A stretch of DNA of 64,000 nt from positions 62,001 through 126,000 of the forward strand of contig NZ_JACBFO010000003.1 in assembly GCF_021401135.1 (NCBI RefSeq), in the 5' to 3' direction. Made by a program: the position numbers and the translations under genes. The notes beneath the pieces are model-generated. The model was given only the letters and a program-made list of their open reading frames with translations. It was not told where the DNA came from and made no database searches. The DNA is from Azonexus sp. R2A61 (GTDB lineage: Bacteria > Pseudomonadota > Gammaproteobacteria > Burkholderiales > Rhodocyclaceae). Shown piece by piece: positions 21,001 to 29,604 of the stretch; the first letter of the stretch is position 1; each line of letters begins with the position of its first letter.

Positions 21001-23349
21001 CTAGCGGTTTTCCAGCCGGCTGTAGTCGAGAATCCCGTACTCCAGCGGCCGGATCGCTTTCTGCCGGGCGTGGATGGTATCGCTGACGGCCCAGAAGCGC
21101 GGGTCGCTGCGGCGCACGCCAAAGCGATCGACCAGGCGGGTCAGCGCCGCTGGCCCGTCCAGGTTCCGGACCGCGTCGGCGAAAGCCGGCAGCTGCGCCG
21201 AATCGACCGCGAACAGGGCGTTCGGATAGGCGCCGACGGCGCCGCCGAGGGCCAGCAACGTGTCCTCCTGCGGCAAGCGGCGGTCTTCCTCGTTGAACAG
21301 TTCGGCAACATTGGTATGCGCGCTGTTGCGTAGCAGCGCGATTACCGCCGGCTGGCCCTGGCGCGGGGTCACCAGCAGCAGGCTGTCTTCCGGCATCGAC
21401 GAGGCGGCCAGGCCCTTGACGGCCGACAGGCGCTGCAACTGGGCGATGTCGGCGGCCGGCAGACCGGTGTTTTCCAGGTCGCGGCTATGATCCGCCGCCT
21501 TTGCCGTGTGCTTGCGGAGCATCCCGTACAACTCGCCCAGGGTGTCTTTCTGGCGGAAGCGGATGCCGGTCTCCAGCGGGAAGTAACGTGTCGCATCGGC
21601 CAGATACTCGTTGTGCGGCTGGCTGCGCTGGCGATACCACCGATCGAGCACCGCTTGCCGGTCCCCGATCGGCAGCAGGGCGAGAAAATTGAGTTCGCTT
21701 TCCATGCGCAGGAAATCCATGTACAGCCGGGTGGCCAGTTGATGGCCGACATTGCCGAACACATCGAAACCGGCGGTCAGCAGGTAGTGCATGCGTTCGA
21801 GCACCGGGTAGCCCATCACGAAGGCGGTTTGCGGGCGTTCGCCGGCCAGCCCCTTGACCACCGAAGCGCTGTCGAAATGGCGGAAGATGGTCAGCGTGGC
21901 GTTGGTATTCCGGCCGTCGCCGTCCCAGATATCGGTGAGCAGCGGGCGTTCGCCCTTGACGTGCAGCCTGGCGGTGACGGCGCTGCGTGCTTCGGTGTAT
22001 TGCCGTTCGAGCCTGGCGTATTCCCGCCAGGCGAGCAGGCTGGCCGTGCTCTCCCGCTCGGCCGGCAGGGTCATGACCGGGCTGGCGGCATCGATGATCG
22101 TGGCCATGAAGTTGGCCGCCTTCTCGTTCGGAGCGACGAAGAAAACCCAGAAATGGTCGTTGATCGAATTCAGCGCTACCTGGCCGCGGCAGACCGGCCC
22201 CTTCATGAAACCGGCAATGGTGAATTGCGCCTCGTCGAGCAGCAGGCGATAGCGGGCGATCAGCGGCAGTTCGCGGAAGGTGACGAAGGGGTTGGCCGCG
22301 CGCTCCGGCGCATAGTCGGGCAGGGCGCTGACCGTGTAGGGCGGCGCGATGAACCAGTCGCGCAGCCGTTGCAGCCGGGCGGCATCGAACTGCAGCGGCA
22401 TCAAGGTCTTGGCCAGCGGCGTTGCCTCGCTAGGCCGCAGTCGATACCAGACGCGCCCCACGCCGGGATCGTCGAATGGCCGCCGGGTGGCGATGACGTC
22501 GATCGGCTGGCCGGGTGGTGTTTTGCTGCGTACCAGCTCGAAGTACTGGCCGGGTTGCTCGGCAAACCAGATATGACCGATGAACCAGTGCTCGTACAGG
22601 TAGCGGGCGGTGAGTTGCGACTTCAGGTCGTCGGCGTTGAAGAAGGTTTCCCAGGTGTCGATCTGGCGCAGCACCGCCGGTGCCGGCGGCAAGGGCGGCC
22701 GGTAGGGGGCGCCGGCTTCCAGCCAGCGGCTGAGCGTCCGGTGTTCGTCGGGAGCCAGTGCCGGCAGGCCGAATGGCATGCCGCGTGTTGGGTGCTGGCG
22801 CTCGTACTGATCCAGCCCTTCACCGGCGACGCAGAGCTGGCTGCGGTCGAGCGAAAAGTCGAGATCGGGGTCGTCGATCCGCCCACCTTGCGGCCCCGGG
22901 TTTGTCTGCTTGAGCGCCAGCAGGCGATACATCACGCCGCCGACGCGATTGGCCTCGCTGCTTTGCTCGCGCTCGTTGAGCACCGGAAAAAAGTCGAGAT
23001 CGCGCCAGGCGCGCGTACTTTGCGCGTCGAAGCCGAGCCGGGTCGGCCGGTCGGCCAGCAGGCGCGGGTTGCTGCCATAAACCTGGCGCGGATTGGCGCC
23101 CCGCACCACACCGGCGTAACTGGTCAGGTTCAACTGGCAGGGAGCGTCGTAGCAGGCGTGACAGCTGACGCAACGCTGATCGAGAATCGGCCGCACCTCC
23201 CGCCAGTAATCCGGCGCCCCCGCCACGGGCTGCGGTGGCGCGTCGAAACGTGCGGGATCGGCCCGGCCGAAGCGATCGTCAAGCTGCAGTGCGGCAACCG
23301 TCGCGCAGGCGCTGAGAAACAGAACGGCAAAAAGGGGGAAAAAACGCAT
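21001..23349 (-). CDS. cti: Cis/trans fatty acid isomerase, periplasmic haem protein
   Basis: 782 aa. A lipoprotein-like or signal N-terminus (LFAVLFLSAC) is followed by a c-type haem motif CVSCH near residue 60, as in Pseudomonas/Vibrio Cti, and the long Cti domain. The enzyme isomerises cis double bonds of membrane phospholipid acyl chains to trans, making the membrane stiffer under solvent, heat or metal stress. Convergent with eptA, another envelope modifier. This is the last host-like GC-rich gene before the AT-rich region. Confidence 0.9.
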   Translation of the reverse strand: MRFFPLFAVLFLSACATVAALQLDDRFGRADPARFDAPPQPVAGAPDYWREVRPILDQRCVSCHACYDAPCQLNLTSYAGVVRGANPRQVYGSNPRLLADRPTRLGFDAQSTRAWRDLDFFPVLNEREQSSEANRVGGVMYRLLALKQTNPGPQGGRIDDPDLDFSLDRSQLCVAGEGLDQYERQHPTRGMPFGLPALAPDEHRTLSRWLEAGAPYRPPLPPAPAVLRQIDTWETFFNADDLKSQLTARYLYEHWFIGHIWFAEQPGQYFELVRSKTPPGQPIDVIATRRPFDDPGVGRVWYRLRPSEATPLAKTLMPLQFDAARLQRLRDWFIAPPYTVSALPDYAPERAANPFVTFRELPLIARYRLLLDEAQFTIAGFMKGPVCRGQVALNSINDHFWVFFVAPNEKAANFMATIIDAASPVMTLPAERESTASLLAWREYARLERQYTEARSAVTARLHVKGERPLLTDIWDGDGRNTNATLTIFRHFDSASVVKGLAGERPQTAFVMGYPVLERMHYLLTAGFDVFGNVGHQLATRLYMDFLRMESELNFLALLPIGDRQAVLDRWYRQRSQPHNEYLADATRYFPLETGIRFRQKDTLGELYGMLRKHTAKAADHSRDLENTGLPAADIAQLQRLSAVKGLAASSMPEDSLLLVTPRQGQPAVIALLRNSAHTNVAELFNEEDRRLPQEDTLLALGGAVGAYPNALFAVDSAQLPAFADAVRNLDGPAALTRLVDRFGVRRSDPRFWAVSDTIHARQKAIRPLEYGILDYSRLENR

Positions 23350-23524
23350 GACAGCTTCCGCAGGTGGGGGCAGGTTTGGGGCGGGATGCTATCAAAAACC
23401 GCTGAGGCGATGATGGGGAGTTGGCAGAAAAATGATCTTCGTATGGAGCACCAGCGAAATTTCTCGTGCTGTTAAAAAATAAATCTCGAATGTCATTTCC
23501 AAAAATTCAAAATTTTTCCTGTGG

Positions 23525-24052
23525 CTATTCAATGTTAACCCGCCGGGAAATGGTGATAAGGCCTCTAGCATCAAGTTCTGAGCATTCCTTCCAGACCCTG
23601 TTTATTACCACGGATTTTCGAGCGTATAGTGGCGTAAATCCTGTACCAATAAATCCTATATAGCTTGGCCGGTTTTCTTCAATGCCGGATATGTGGAAAA
23701 ATCTTCGGCTATTTTTTGCAAGAGAAACTTCTATTTTTTCAGCTCCCTCTGCTGTGCTGAAAAAGCCACCGTGCCTTGTTGTGAACTGGTAATTTCCTGG
23801 TGGTAGTGATAGAGCAACGTATGATTCCGGTGGTAGTCGAACGGTTCGTTTTTCACTGCTTTCGATTACCAATGCCTCGTTATCGTGAGGGGCGCGAAGA
23901 AAATAGATCAGCGACTCTCCCGGTTTTGGCTGTTCAAGAACGACTGTGTCCGGATGTGGATAGTTGACGGCACAGCTGGAAATGGCAATCAAAAGGCTGC
24001 ACACAAACAATGATTTACAGGTATCGGAGATTTTCTTGATCAGCATGTTCAA
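23525..24052 (-). CDS. Putative lipoprotein, DUF2846-like
   Basis: 175 aa. The signal segment ends in a lipobox-like LLIAISSC near residue 27. The mature part has the pattern LIYFLRAP, PESYVALSLPPGNYQFTTR and a beta-rich body, like small DUF2846-type lipoproteins. Base composition is much more AT-rich than cti. It lies six bases after the stop of the next gene upstream, so the two are probably one operon. Function unknown. Confidence 0.7.
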   Translation of the reverse strand: MNMLIKKISDTCKSLFVCSLLIAISSCAVNYPHPDTVVLEQPKPGESLIYFLRAPHDNEALVIESSEKRTVRLPPESYVALSLPPGNYQFTTRHGGFFSTAEGAEKIEVSLAKNSRRFFHISGIEENRPSYIGFIGTGFTPLYARKSVVINRVWKECSELDARGLITISRRVNIE

Positions 24053-24058
24053 TGGGGG

Positions 24059-24922
24059 TCAATTGATTTCAGCCAAAGTTGCCTGAAGGGTTACATAGGC
24101 TTTTTTCTTGCCGACTAGACACTCAAGCGTTCCTGGTTGAACGTATTCTCCTTCCCAGTGGCTACGCAACTTTATGATCGCATTGAAGTTTCGCTCCTTT
24201 GCCTCATTGGCAATTTGGGAAAGTGCTTTGAGCGTTGCTGACCGACAAGCGTTTTCGGCACCTGATGCCGTGATTTCGGCTTCGTCCGAATAGTCGTCCG
24301 GACCCGATCGATGCTTGAATTCTGGAGAGGTTTTCCCCCAGTGTGCTGATAATCCGTGACTCAGGATTTTCCTGGCTTCCGGAGATTCGAATATCTGATC
24401 CATGGCAATAAATATGGCTCCTGTCGCTGGCGCCCGGGAAGGTAGATTGATGAAGATGTGTTCTTCATCCAGTTTTCTTTGTAAAGCTGATGCGGACAAT
24501 GCCATCGTTCCTGATATGGAAACCGTGGTTACCTTGTAACCAGGCTCGCATTTCAAAATTCCAGGCTCGTTTTTTGGTGATTCACTCTCGGCTTGCTTGA
24601 TTTCAAAAATGGCATCGTAACCATGCGAGATAGCGGTATCGATCATGGACTTCACCGCTTTTTGGAAGGCATCAAGACAATGGCGGCGACTGCCTCCAAA
24701 CGGACTGAGGCTAATGCTCACTGCGGTGTAGGTTTCCGGACGTCCCACTTCGGGGAATTTTGGTGTTTTATCGCCGCTCAGGAATAATGAAACCTCGGTT
24801 TCAAATTGCGCTTTGAAATCGCTGGAGGTGATTTCTTTTTTTATGTCGAATCGCTCTTCTCCTGCTTGAACTGTTATGGCCAGAGAGATGAGGTAAGCTG
24901 TAATAACCGTTTTGATTTTCAT
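24059..24922 (-). CDS. Exported protein with duplicated YbjQ-like repeat
   Basis: 287 aa with a signal peptide (MKIKTVITAYLISLAITVQA). The mature protein holds two related repeats: CLDAFQKAVKSMIDTAISHGYDAIFEIK with GILKCEPGYKVTTVSISGTMA, and CRSATLKALSQIANEAKERNFNAIIKL with GTLECLVGKKKAYVTLQATLA. The same C-x-A-G-x-(N/D)-A-I-x-E-C-G-V pattern occurs in small periplasmic proteins of unknown function. Likely cotranscribed with the lipoprotein gene downstream. AT-rich, probably acquired. Confidence 0.65.
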   Translation of the reverse strand: MKIKTVITAYLISLAITVQAGEERFDIKKEITSSDFKAQFETEVSLFLSGDKTPKFPEVGRPETYTAVSISLSPFGGSRRHCLDAFQKAVKSMIDTAISHGYDAIFEIKQAESESPKNEPGILKCEPGYKVTTVSISGTMALSASALQRKLDEEHIFINLPSRAPATGAIFIAMDQIFESPEARKILSHGLSAHWGKTSPEFKHRSGPDDYSDEAEITASGAENACRSATLKALSQIANEAKERNFNAIIKLRSHWEGEYVQPGTLECLVGKKKAYVTLQATLAEIN

Positions 24923-25001
24923 GTGTTTTCAGTTTTGGTTTTGCTCGAGTGATGGGATGGACTCCCTCGTCTTTTCATCGCCAAATAAGCGATGCCTGTG
25001 C

Positions 25002-25282
25002 TCATGGGGATGGGCGTCGGGTTTCGACGAAAGGCGTCCGAAAGATCTTGCCAAGAGTGTATTCCAAATCGCTGTTTCCGATGACAATTGGAAAGTTGTC
25101 ACGCAGGAGTGCCTGTCATTGCGACAGCGCTGGTGGCAGCGAGTGGCGCTAGCGGCGCCCATTCCAAGAATGCCCGGCACTTCGTAAGTTGGTTTGAACT
25201 GATACCCAAGGAATCTTCTTCCGGCAACAGTCGCAAACTCGGATGAATATCCGAGAAGGGCGACTGCTACCTGCCCTGCCAA
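25002..25282 (-). pseudogene. Frameshifted small gene
   Basis: The frame from ATG 25282 (MAGQVAVALLGYSSEFATV, GRRFLGYQFKPTYEVPGILGMG) looks protein-like for about 45 residues and then turns into low-quality sequence. Another minus-strand frame resumes protein-like sequence (QALLRDNFPIVIGNSDLEY, LGKIFRTPFVETRRPSP) and stops at 25002. I read this as one gene broken by at least one indel. It overlaps the start of the downstream end of the zinc-ribbon gene by 16 bases. Family unknown. Confidence 0.35.
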
Positions 25283-25647
25283 ATATACGGGCGCCCCTTG
25301 AGCAGACTGAACAAAACTTCGGCGACAAGGACAATGCCAAGCCCACTGAGACTGGCACTAAGTGAGAAATCAAATATGCCGCTCAAGATGAAGAACGCAC
25401 CAACCACACGCATTGCTTGAAGGGCATGGGCAGCAGGCTTCTTCCAGAAAGGAAGTACTGAGATTTCGGCTCGCCGCAAAACATGCCATTCCTTCCGAGA
25501 CAAGCGCGGCGGTTGTTTGACACCGGTCTTGGCTTCCTCGATGTCAGCGATACAGGCTACCGCGGGACACCCACAAGCGCCACATGCTTCAGAACCTGCG
25601 GGATTGGTGGCGTGGCAGGCATGACAGACCCAAGCGTAGAGCGGCAT
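25267..25647 (-). CDS. Zinc-ribbon membrane protein, probable last array cassette
   Basis: 126 aa. An N-terminal zinc knuckle (CHACHATNPAGSEACGACGCP, cysteines at about 9, 12, 22, 25, 28) is followed by two hydrophobic segments (about 80-115). The ATG lies five bases from the last recognisable attC, the spacing typical of cassette genes here, but I could not find an attC at its 3' end, so the cassette is degenerate or this is the array edge. Function unknown. Confidence 0.55.
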   Translation of the reverse strand: MPLYAWVCHACHATNPAGSEACGACGCPAVACIADIEEAKTGVKQPPRLSRKEWHVLRRAEISVLPFWKKPAAHALQAMRVVGAFFILSGIFDFSLSASLSGLGIVLVAEVLFSLLKGRPYIWQGR

Positions 25648-25651
25648 AGCG

Positions 25652-25722
25652 GCCTAACGTTGAAAATTACCGGACGTAGGCAAGCCAGCTTGCCGGAGGT
25701 CCGGTGGATTGGAATGTTGGGC
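25652..25722 (-). other. attC site a (71 bp)
   Basis: Cores GCCTAAC and GTTGGGC (plus-strand reading) with inner complementary CACCGGAC-like arms. The GTTGGGC core matches the GCCCAAC boundary of the cassette to its right. Similar to attC p, q and r. Confidence 0.85.
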
Positions 25723-25723
25723 A

Positions 25724-26341
25724 TCACTTGCGACCGCTGCAAATTTGGCGGAAGTGGATAGGAACATATTTCGCCGAACGCCCGGCTGCGGCGTCGCGGA
25801 TTGCTGCAGCACGCTGACGAATTGCAATGGCCTGCTGCGGCCGCCCGCTTTTTTCTTCTGAGTCCGCTTGTTCTCCCAGGTATCCCGCAAAACCAATGGG
25901 GTCGATGGTGAGTATGCCCATGCGCTCAAGTTCGGGAACGGCAAGGGAGTACCAACGCGCGGAGGCTTCGTATTTGCCTTGATCGAAATTGAGGCGAGCG
26001 AGTTCTGACCAGCGCTTAGTGATATTGGAAGCGCTCGGCTTTGGCAACGCCTGCTCCAGTTCGAGCGCCTCCCTAAGCAATGATTCGGCGCGATCAAAGT
26101 CACATGTGTATCCAGTCGCGCGGCCGAGGTTATAGGTAACTGCTGAAACATACTCGGGAGCTGCGCCACTAGAACGCGCATTAACCAAAGCACGGGAGTA
26201 CATTTCCCTCGCTTGAGGCCAGTTGCCCTGGGACTCGGCCTGTAGGCCAGCCTCGTAGTAGCGATTAGCGTTCTTCTGATTGATGCTGGTGGCACAGCCG
26301 AATAGTCCGGCGGACACTGTGAGAAAAATAAGGGTACGCAT
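25724..26341 (-). CDS. TPR-repeat lipoprotein (cassette)
   Basis: 205 aa. The signal ends in a lipobox LFGC near residue 16, then about three TPR-like repeats (NANRYYEAGLQAESQGNWP, AREMYSRALVNARSSG, AVTYNLGRATGYTCDFDRA). Probably an outer-membrane-anchored scaffold; partner unknown. It is flanked by attC b upstream and attC a downstream, and their cores match, so it is an intact cassette. Confidence 0.75.
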   Translation of the reverse strand: MRTLIFLTVSAGLFGCATSINQKNANRYYEAGLQAESQGNWPQAREMYSRALVNARSSGAAPEYVSAVTYNLGRATGYTCDFDRAESLLREALELEQALPKPSASNITKRWSELARLNFDQGKYEASARWYSLAVPELERMGILTIDPIGFAGYLGEQADSEEKSGRPQQAIAIRQRAAAIRDAAAGRSAKYVPIHFRQICSGRK

Positions 26342-26357
26342 ATGTCTTTGATGTGAT

Positions 26358-26438
26358 GCCCAACGTTATAGGTAAGGGGCGCGGCGCGGAGCTTTATCGC
26401 GCAGCGTCCAGCGGAGGCCGAAGGTCGGAGTGTTAGGT
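26358..26438 (-). other. attC site b (81 bp)
   Basis: Cores GCCCAAC and GTTAGGT. The central stem contains GCGCTG/GCGCAG-type arms like attC d and k. Confidence 0.85.
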
Positions 26439-26915
26439 GGAATTTGTATTGGCATTTGAGCCCTTGATCTTGTGCAGCCTGGCGAATGCATAGGTTGCGA
26501 GGCACGACAGAAGTAGCCCGTTGGCGAGGTATAGCAACAGAGTATGGCGTGCGGATAGGTGTACAAATGTTTCTCGCGCAAAGGTATCGAAGAGAAACGG
26601 AATGGGAATGCCGAGTGCAAATAGTAGCGAATTTGCAACGACAGAGAATGAGCCTAGTTGAGGATGGTACAAGGCCGGAAAGTAGAAGTGGTTGAAGGTT
26701 TCAGCAACCAACAGCAGCTTGAGCACAAAGAACATAGCTAGGTAAGCAATGAAGCAGGCTGCTCCAATTTTCCATAGCGTAGGTATCCCACTGCTAGGCC
26801 TGATAGCTTCGGAATGTTCGCGTTTAGTCATAACCACAGCAAACACGCTAAGCAATACAGGAATTGCGGCGACTGCAGCAAAAGTGACTAAAAGAAACAA
26901 TAAGGCCGATGCCAT
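26433..26915 (-). CDS. Membrane protein (cassette)
   Basis: 160 aa with about four transmembrane helices (MASALLFLLVTFAAVAAIPVLL; AACFIAYLAMFFVLKLLLVAE; SLLFALGIPIPFLF; LLLYLANGLLLSCLATYAF). The start at 26915 follows attC c; the longer open frame upstream is attC sequence. The stop codon TAA lies inside the attC b core, as is common for cassettes. Function unknown. Confidence 0.65.
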   Translation of the reverse strand: MASALLFLLVTFAAVAAIPVLLSVFAVVMTKREHSEAIRPSSGIPTLWKIGAACFIAYLAMFFVLKLLLVAETFNHFYFPALYHPQLGSFSVVANSLLFALGIPIPFLFDTFARETFVHLSARHTLLLYLANGLLLSCLATYAFARLHKIKGSNANTNST

Positions 26916-26932
26916 AGGGATTGCCTGACGTG

Positions 26933-27009
26933 GAAGTGACCGGCGCTGCGCGGATTTATCGCGCAGCGTCCAGTGACCGAAGGGAACGGGGGCGACTGCC
27001 GGGTTATGC
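26933..27009 (-). other. attC site c (77 bp), atypical core
   Basis: Ends in GTTATGC, but the other core reads GCCTGAC rather than RYYYAAC. The inner GGCGCTGCGCGG / CGCGCAGCGTCC arms are intact. Its GTTATGC core predicts a partner cassette boundary GCATAAC that is not present before the IS5 element. Confidence 0.75.
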
Positions 27010-27016
27010 GTCTTTT

Positions 27017-27388
27017 TCAATTCGAAAGCGGCCTGCAAGTTTGTAGCGTGGCCGCACTGTCGAATGGAACGACGGTAGTGTGAATAACTGTCCTATCTTT
27101 GGACTCGTCTGTCACGTCAGCAATGGTAACGACGTAACCTGAGTCGCTGACTACAGTGGAGGCCACATAGCTTCTGCTTAATTGCGCTTCGAAAGTGACG
27201 CATCCATACGTTTCGACCTTTCCGACTGGAGTTCCAATTGGAAGCCCCATCTTCTTGTTTTCGCCCCAAAGACGTACCAGTATTCTTCTTGTGCCTGCAG
27301 AGATGTAGCCGGAGCCTGCATTGAATCGACTCCAGTCCACTCGCGCTCCATCAATCCCTGCGATCTTTGTTGTAGCGTAAGCGCCCAT
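27017..27388 (-). CDS. Hypothetical protein (cassette)
   Basis: 123 aa from the ATG at 27388, which has a GGGTGG-type ribosome site; the open frame extends 20 codons further. Sequence is beta-rich (GYISAGTRRILVRLWGENKK, VETYGCVTFEAQLSR). No signal peptide. It ends just inside attC c. No attC separates it from the large ORF upstream, so the cassette boundary here is lost. Function unknown. Confidence 0.5.
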   Translation of the reverse strand: MGAYATTKIAGIDGARVDWSRFNAGSGYISAGTRRILVRLWGENKKMGLPIGTPVGKVETYGCVTFEAQLSRSYVASTVVSDSGYVVTIADVTDESKDRTVIHTTVVPFDSAATLQTCRPLSN

Positions 27389-27443
27389 TTCCACCCTTTG
27401 AAAGCAAAAGCTGAGCAGAGACCATCCGGCTACGGATTCGCCA

Positions 27444-27463
27444 GCCAAGAGTTAACTCTTGGC
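27444..27463. repeat. 20-bp perfect palindrome
   Basis: GCCAAGAGTTAACTCTTGGC, centred on GTTAAC, between two minus-strand ORFs where a cassette boundary would be expected. Could be a protein-binding site or the remnant of a recombination site. Confidence 0.6.
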
Positions 27464-27509
27464 GTTGCTTGAAGGGAACTGCGCTCCCAAAAACCGGCCT
27501 GTCAAATAG

Positions 27510-28652
27510 TCATTTATGCAACAAGAACCATGGTTGCCGATCCCGAGAGAGAAGCGAAGCGAGAATTGCTAACGCGGCTACCGTGGGAGATTGGGGGAGC
27601 GGTATTGAGGATGGCCAAGTCGCTTTGAGGTCTTCAGTTCTAAACACGTCATGCCCAATCGACCAAACCAAGTTCTGCCCTCCCTCCATCGTCAGCGCGT
27701 TGAATTGCATATAGTCACTTGGGATGTAGGCGGAGAAGGAAACTCCATCCAACATCCAGAGACTTTCATCGAAGATTTCCTCTATCCCAAAAAGGCTTGA
27801 TGCTTTTAGCAAAACCGTAAGGGTTTCGATCGGGCGTTCTACCAAGTCCGTACAAGCCGAATAGTCGTTGTTTCGTCGCGCAAGGAGGTAGTCCCATGCT
27901 CGCTCCGGCGGCAGATCCCATCTTGCTAAGTTCCCCGAACACCGAACTAGCGAGTGAAATACCAATCCTGCAAGCTGCTCACCCGCTTCCTGCAAGCCTA
28001 GCGTGGCCGCACTCGACAGAGCTACGCACCACAATGGAGCCTGCGCATCGCTAAGAGCAACGACGGAACCACTGTATAACTCAAGAGTTAACTTCAACAG
28101 CGAACTGAACTGAAGCTCCGCCTCAGCCCGATCAGCCGCCTCTTGACATAGCAACATCGAAACAGCCGCCCATCCAAGCACTTTAGCAACGCGCTGAGGT
28201 AACAGATATAGGTCGCAAAGTCCTCCCCCTGTATCGGCCAACAAGGCGTATCTATTAGATTGAAGGTCGGCAAGTAGAGATGCATTCGCTTTTATTAACG
28301 CTGAGCAGCATTGGCCTAATAGCCGTTGTGCGCTGGCTTCAACCGCTTCCGACTCAATATACGGGAGTAGGCAAACTGCGATGCTTGCTGCTACTTGAGC
28401 CCTTCTGTAAGGATCTTGTGACTGAGCTGCCCTCTCTAGAAAGCTGGCTGCCATACGCTCAGCCAAGCCTCCGAGGAAGCTTGGTTCAATGCCGGGCGCA
28501 CTAAGTACCGCACCAATGACTTCGGAGAATTGGTCCTGATTCCAAGAGCCGCTGGTTGCAGAAAAAACTGTCCAAAGCGCATCGTAGTTCAGTTTGATCG
28601 TCTCATCGCTTGATGCTGGCCAATTTTGGACGATATCACGCAGAGGGGCCAT
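27510..28652 (-). CDS. Large hypothetical protein, 5' end probably cut by IS5 element
   Basis: 380 aa from MAPLRDIVQNWPASSDE; the frame stays open to the IS5 junction at 28690 and enters the IS, so the true N-terminus may be missing. Composition is Ala/Leu-rich and probably all-helical (RRAQVAASIAVCLLPYIE, RVAKVLGWAAVSMLLCQEA). No motif recognised. It is larger than other cassette proteins and has no attC directly after it. Function unknown. Confidence 0.5.
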   Translation of the reverse strand: MAPLRDIVQNWPASSDETIKLNYDALWTVFSATSGSWNQDQFSEVIGAVLSAPGIEPSFLGGLAERMAASFLERAAQSQDPYRRAQVAASIAVCLLPYIESEAVEASAQRLLGQCCSALIKANASLLADLQSNRYALLADTGGGLCDLYLLPQRVAKVLGWAAVSMLLCQEAADRAEAELQFSSLLKLTLELYSGSVVALSDAQAPLWCVALSSAATLGLQEAGEQLAGLVFHSLVRCSGNLARWDLPPERAWDYLLARRNNDYSACTDLVERPIETLTVLLKASSLFGIEEIFDESLWMLDGVSFSAYIPSDYMQFNALTMEGGQNLVWSIGHDVFRTEDLKATWPSSIPLPQSPTVAALAILASLLSRDRQPWFLLHK

Positions 28653-28771
28653 CGGATCACTGGCATACCTTGGGTTCCTACAGAAGCTAGAGCGTGTGGA
28701 CATTTGTGATTAAGAGGCTGTTCACAAAGGGTTGATTGTGTTTACATCCTGTCTTTTGGGTTGAGGACGGG

Positions 28772-29219
28772 ATGCCGAGATTGCTGTTACGTGACGACCA
28801 GTGGCTACGAATCGAACCGATGCTGCATGGCAAGGTAGGAGATCGTGGGCGCAGCGGCGCAGATAATCGCTTGTTTGTTGAAGCGGTTCTCTGGATGGCA
28901 AGAACAGGTGCGCCTTGGCGTGATCTTCCTGCCGATTTCGGGCCATGGAATACGGCCTTTCGGCGCTTCTCTCGCTGGGCGGACAAAGGTGTTTGGCAGG
29001 CACTCTTTGCCAAGCTTTGCGAAGACGCGGACTTTGAGGAAGTGTTTCTCGACAGCACGATTGTGCGGGCGCACCAGCATGCTGCCGGCGCCCCCAAAAA
29101 AACGGGCAACAAAGTCTTGGCCGTTCTCGTGGGGGCTTGAGCACCAAGATTCATGCAGCGGTTGATGGTCTGGGCAATCTGGCGCGTTTCCGTCTGACAG
29201 GAGGCGAACGACACGACAT
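28772..29219 (+). pseudogene. IS5-family transposase, N-terminal half
   Basis: Starts MPRLLLRDDQWLRIEPML; first part of the DDE domain with FLDSTIVRAHQHAAGAPKK. At the A7 run 29096-29102 a -1 shift gives GQQSLGRSRGGLSTKIHAAVDG, the usual programmed frameshift of this group. The coding sequence runs through GGERHD and is cut at 29219/29220 by the IS21-family insertion. The rest is at 35418-35728. Confidence 0.88.
29216..29219. repeat. ACAT target duplication, left copy
   Basis: ACAT directly before the IS21-family left end; the matching copy is at 35418-35421. Confidence 0.85.
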
Positions 29220-29245
29220 TGTCAACAACAACCTAAAACTGACCC
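29220..29245. repeat. IS21-family terminal inverted repeat, left
   Basis: Starts TGTCAACAACA and ends CTGACCC; pairs with 35392-35417 at 20 of 26 bases. Confidence 0.85.
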
Positions 29246-29379
29246 GCTAAGACAACACCCATCAACATAAAATTGACCCACATGGGGTGGTTGACGCATC
29301 GTTCTGGTTGGGTGGTTTTGACCTTCCTTCTGCTGTCGGCCATTATAGTTAGTCCATCCTGTTTTCCGTGATACTGGTC

Positions 29380-29604
29380 ACAGCCAGCAGGTAGCTGCTG
29401 GTGAAAACGGGATATGCACCTGCGGATTACGAATTACTCGGCCAAAACATCCGATGTTCACCGCTTTGATTTCGAATTCGCAGGTGCGCTTGAGCGCGAC
29501 AACGAATACTCAGGGCTTGCCGTTGCACCGGCTCTCTATATTGCCTTCGCAGCGCTCAAGCAGGCACATCCCGTACGCTTACCTTAGCACTTCGGAGGTC
29601 AGCC
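29380..29604 (+). ncRNA. Candidate IS110-family bridge RNA region
   Basis: The 200-base leader before the IS110 transposase is rich in paired segments: GCACCTGCG (29416-29424) with CGCAGGTGC (29479-29487), and GCTTGAGCGC (29488-29497) with GCGCTCAAGC (29552-29561), plus a hairpin AGCAGGTAGCTGCT. Two successive stem-loops upstream of the transposase fit the published layout of IS110 bridge RNAs. Boundaries and target/donor loops are not resolved. Confidence 0.4.

Noticed and set aside
24929-25282. 117-residue ORF as an intact gene
   Set aside because: Protein-like quality stops after about 45 residues and resumes in another frame; treated as frameshifted.
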